Assembly: GCA_963833885.1 (NCBI GenBank)
Contig: CAWHZU010000013.1
Location: 62,001-126,000 of the forward strand
DNA: 64,000 nt
Source of the DNA: JASHPR01 sp963833885
GTDB lineage: Bacteria > Actinomycetota > Actinomycetes > Streptosporangiales > Streptosporangiaceae
Direction of reading: 5' to 3'
The notes under the pieces were generated by a model. The model worked only from the letters and a program-made list of their open reading frames with translations. It made no database searches and was not told where the DNA came from. Below, one piece after another: positions 62,438 to 64,000 of this stretch (position 1 is its first letter; every line of letters begins with the position of its first letter). The position numbers and the translations under genes were made by a program.

Positions 62438-63318
62438 CCCGTACCTCTTCCTGCGTCAGCTCGTTCGAGTTCTGCTGCCACCCGCGCGATGAGGTCGATC
62501 GACGCCACGGTGCCGAGCGCTTCGGCGCGCAGGTGGTCAAAAACCACTGTATAGCGGCTGACCTCTTCGTCTGCCTCCAGGAACAGGCTGCCGGTTAGGT
62601 GCTCCAGGTAAACGACGGTCGGATCGACGGCGTCCGGGAACTCGAGGATCGTGAACGGGCTGATCGGGTGCACGTGAGCTGCTGTAGTGAACGGCAGGAC
62701 CTGGAGCGTGACGTTGGGACGCTCGGCTAGCTCGATGAGCCGCCGCAGCTGGGACCGCATGACCGGGGGCCCGCCGACCTGGATCCGGACCACGCTCTCG
62801 GCCAGGACCAGCCAGAGGTCGGGCGGGCCGGGCTGGGCGAGGATGTTCTGGCGTTCCATGCGCAGGGCGACCTGCCGGTCGATGTCGTCGGCGCTGCCGG
62901 GGTAGGGCGCGGCGCGGAGCACGGCCCTGGCGTACTCCTCGGTCTGCAGCAGGCCCGGTATGACCATGGACTGGAAGTCGCGGAACCGGACCGCCGCCGC
63001 CTCCAGCCCGATGTACGCCTCGAACCAGGCCGGCAGGGCCCGGCCGTACGTGTGCCACCAGCCCTTCTGGCGAGCCTCGCGGGCCAACTGGACCAGCAGG
63101 TCGGCCTCGGCGCCGGTGACGCCGTAGATCTCGAGTAACTCGCGGACGTCGCCTGGCCTGATGCTGATCCGCCCGGTCTCGATCCGGCTGATCCTGGTGC
63201 CGGAGCAGTCCAGGCGATGGCCGACGTCCTCACAGGTCAGGTCCGCTTGCTCACGAAGGCGGCGAAGCTCGATGCCCAGTCGCTTGCGCCTGACGGTCGG
63301 GCTTGGGCTGGCTGCCAT
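62434..63318 (-). CDS. Scr1/WhiJ-type helix-turn-helix regulator (DUF5753)
   Basis: 294 residues from ATG 63318 with GGAGG upstream. Xre-type HTH (LRRLREQADLTCEDVGHRLD) followed by the DUF5753 domain (FRDFQSMVIPGLLQTEEYAR, PFTILEFPD). In Streptomyces such proteins act in development with DUF397 and ATPase partners. Divergent from the ATPase; the gap has iterated CGCATGAT motifs. Confidence 0.93.
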   Translation of the reverse strand: MAASPSPTVRRKRLGIELRRLREQADLTCEDVGHRLDCSGTRISRIETGRISIRPGDVRELLEIYGVTGAEADLLVQLAREARQKGWWHTYGRALPAWFEAYIGLEAAAVRFRDFQSMVIPGLLQTEEYARAVLRAAPYPGSADDIDRQVALRMERQNILAQPGPPDLWLVLAESVVRIQVGGPPVMRSQLRRLIELAERPNVTLQVLPFTTAAHVHPISPFTILEFPDAVDPTVVYLEHLTGSLFLEADEEVSRYTVVFDHLRAEALGTVASIDLIARVAAELERADAGRGTG

Positions 63319-63360
63319 GATGCCTCCGATCGTGACGCAATTGCGCTCGTTGCTATTTTT

Positions 63361-63423
63361 CGCATCATACGGACACGTATCTTGCCAGTACGCATGATGC
63401 TGGTGCATGCTTTAGCGCATGAT
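63361..63423. promoter_or_regulatory. iterated CGCATGAT-type motifs in the divergent gap
   Basis: CGCATCAT (63361), CGCATGAT (63391) and CGCATGAT (63416), with a GTGCATGC between the last two, lie in the 122-bp gap between the HTH and ATPase genes. Likely sites for the HTH protein. Confidence 0.45.
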
Positions 63424-63440
63424 ACCGGCACGAATCGTAC

Positions 63441-63932
63441 GTGAGCGTGTCGCTGAGCTCTCCGCCGCACCCGGACGTGGCTGACCGGCGGCGTCGACGT
63501 GCCGCCTGGGCGCTGGAGAGTTACCTGGAACTCGGCGCCTACCCCACGGCCGTCCCGTGTGCCCGGCTGCACGCACGGCTGGTGGTCACGGAGTGGGGGC
63601 TTGGCGCTCTCGCCGGCACGGCTGAGCTCATCGTCTCGGAATTGGTGACCAATGCGGTGCGGGCCGCCGACGGGTTGATGCGCAGCGTGTACGAGGGAAG
63701 GCGGCGAGCGGGGTTGCCGCCCGTGCGGCTGTGGCTGCAGTCCGACTACCAGTGCGTGGTCGTGATGGTCTGGGACGCGGGCGATCAGATGCCGCGGCGT
63801 GCGGCCCCGGACGCGGAGTCTCAGGGCGGCAGGGGGCTCTGGCTGGTCGAGGCCCGCAGCGACGAGTGGGGGGCGTTCAAGCGCGAGCACACCAGCGGGA
63901 AGGTGGTCTGGGCGAGGATCACCCACGGGTGA
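63441..63932 (+). CDS. ATP-binding (RsbW/HATPase-type) protein
   Basis: 163 residues from GTG. HATPase motifs: LIVSELVTNAVRAA (N box), VVVMVWDAGDQMP (G1 box) and ESQGGRGLWLVEARS (G2 box). Such small ATPases are anti-sigma-like or partners of WhiJ-type regulators. Third gene of the trio with the HTH and DUF397 proteins. Confidence 0.9.
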   Translation: MSVSLSSPPHPDVADRRRRRAAWALESYLELGAYPTAVPCARLHARLVVTEWGLGALAGTAELIVSELVTNAVRAADGLMRSVYEGRRRAGLPPVRLWLQSDYQCVVVMVWDAGDQMPRRAAPDAESQGGRGLWLVEARSDEWGAFKREHTSGKVVWARITHG

Positions 63933-63955
63933 GTGTGCGCGGCCGGCGGTGAGGC

Positions 63956-63989
63956 GCGCAGCCCGTGTTGACGCGCAGCCGGTGTTGAC
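63956..63989. repeat. 17-bp direct repeat at the right edge
   Basis: GCGCAGCC(C/G)GTGTTGAC occurs twice in tandem with one difference, directly after the ATPase gene; it may continue past the window end. Confidence 0.8.
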
Positions 63990-64000
63990 GGGCGGCCGGT

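Overview
The window is chromosomal DNA of a high-GC actinomycete. Codon third positions are almost all G/C, GTG and TTG starts are common, and the markers are actinobacterial: DUF2469, DUF397 with an Scr1/WhiJ-type HTH protein, CofC for F420, SigE-family ECF factors, and a pirin. From about 29 kb to 62 kb the order follows the conserved core known from Streptomyces and its relatives: hup, plsC/gpsA/ddl, thiL, rpmB, recG, rsmD, coaD, DUF177, rpmF, rnc, mutM, acyP, smc, ftsY, ffh, rpsP, KH protein, rimM, trmD, rplS, lepB, rnhB, DUF2469, yraN, yifB. The species cannot be named from this sequence. Differences from the Streptomyces layout (no DAK gene before recG, no amtB/glnK/glnD between ftsY and ffh, no dprA after yifB, a DUF4331 gene inserted) suggest another actinomycete family.

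Layout. 0-9.8 kb is mixed accessory and metabolic: the start of an ECF sigma gene running off the left edge and coupled to a membrane protein, an orphan HipA kinase, a divergent TetR/SDR pair around a palindrome, PspA, a DUF4232 lipoprotein, a DapC-like aminotransferase, a MerR/aldo-keto reductase pair, and a secreted toroid-like protein. 9.8-14 kb holds trpB-trpA-gntR facing an FAD amino-acid oxidase, with a 20-bp palindrome between them. 14-19.7 kb has an exported beta-structured protein, a propeller protein, a frameshifted sulfotransferase, a UbiA prenyltransferase and a pirin. 19.8-23.9 kb is a decaying accessory patch: a one-domain GntR protein, hypotheticals, a shredded zeta-toxin gene and a split Rpn-like gene. 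23.9-28.9 kb carries transhydrogenase pntAA-pntAB-pntB and a SigE-type sigma gene coupled to a probable anti-sigma protein.

29-62 kb is mostly housekeeping: nucleoid protein HU, cell wall (ddl) and lipid (gpsA, plsC) synthesis, cofactors (cofC, thiL, coaD), ribosomal proteins (L28, L32, S16, L19), rRNA/tRNA maturation (rnc, rsmD, rimM, trmD), DNA repair (recG, mutM, rnhB), chromosome segregation (smc), and protein targeting and export (ftsY, ffh, lepB). A flavohemoglobin gene overlapping a DivIVA-like gene sits between ftsY and ffh. The right end is a WhiJ-type trio: HTH regulator, DUF397 protein and a divergent ATPase.

Quality note. Small indels break ffh, smc, pntAA, a sulfotransferase and the rpsP tail, and thiL appears to start with ATC. 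ffh is normally essential, so at least some of these are probably assembly errors. The zeta-toxin remnant has too many shifts for that explanation alone. No rRNA, tRNA, CRISPR array, insertion sequence or phage gene was found. The most unusual items are the in-frame RsmD-CoaD fusion, the duplicated ribosome-binding/start unit before the gene at 8.5 kb, the trpBA/GntR/oxidase locus, and the long out-of-phase Lys/Ala/Asp tail of S16.
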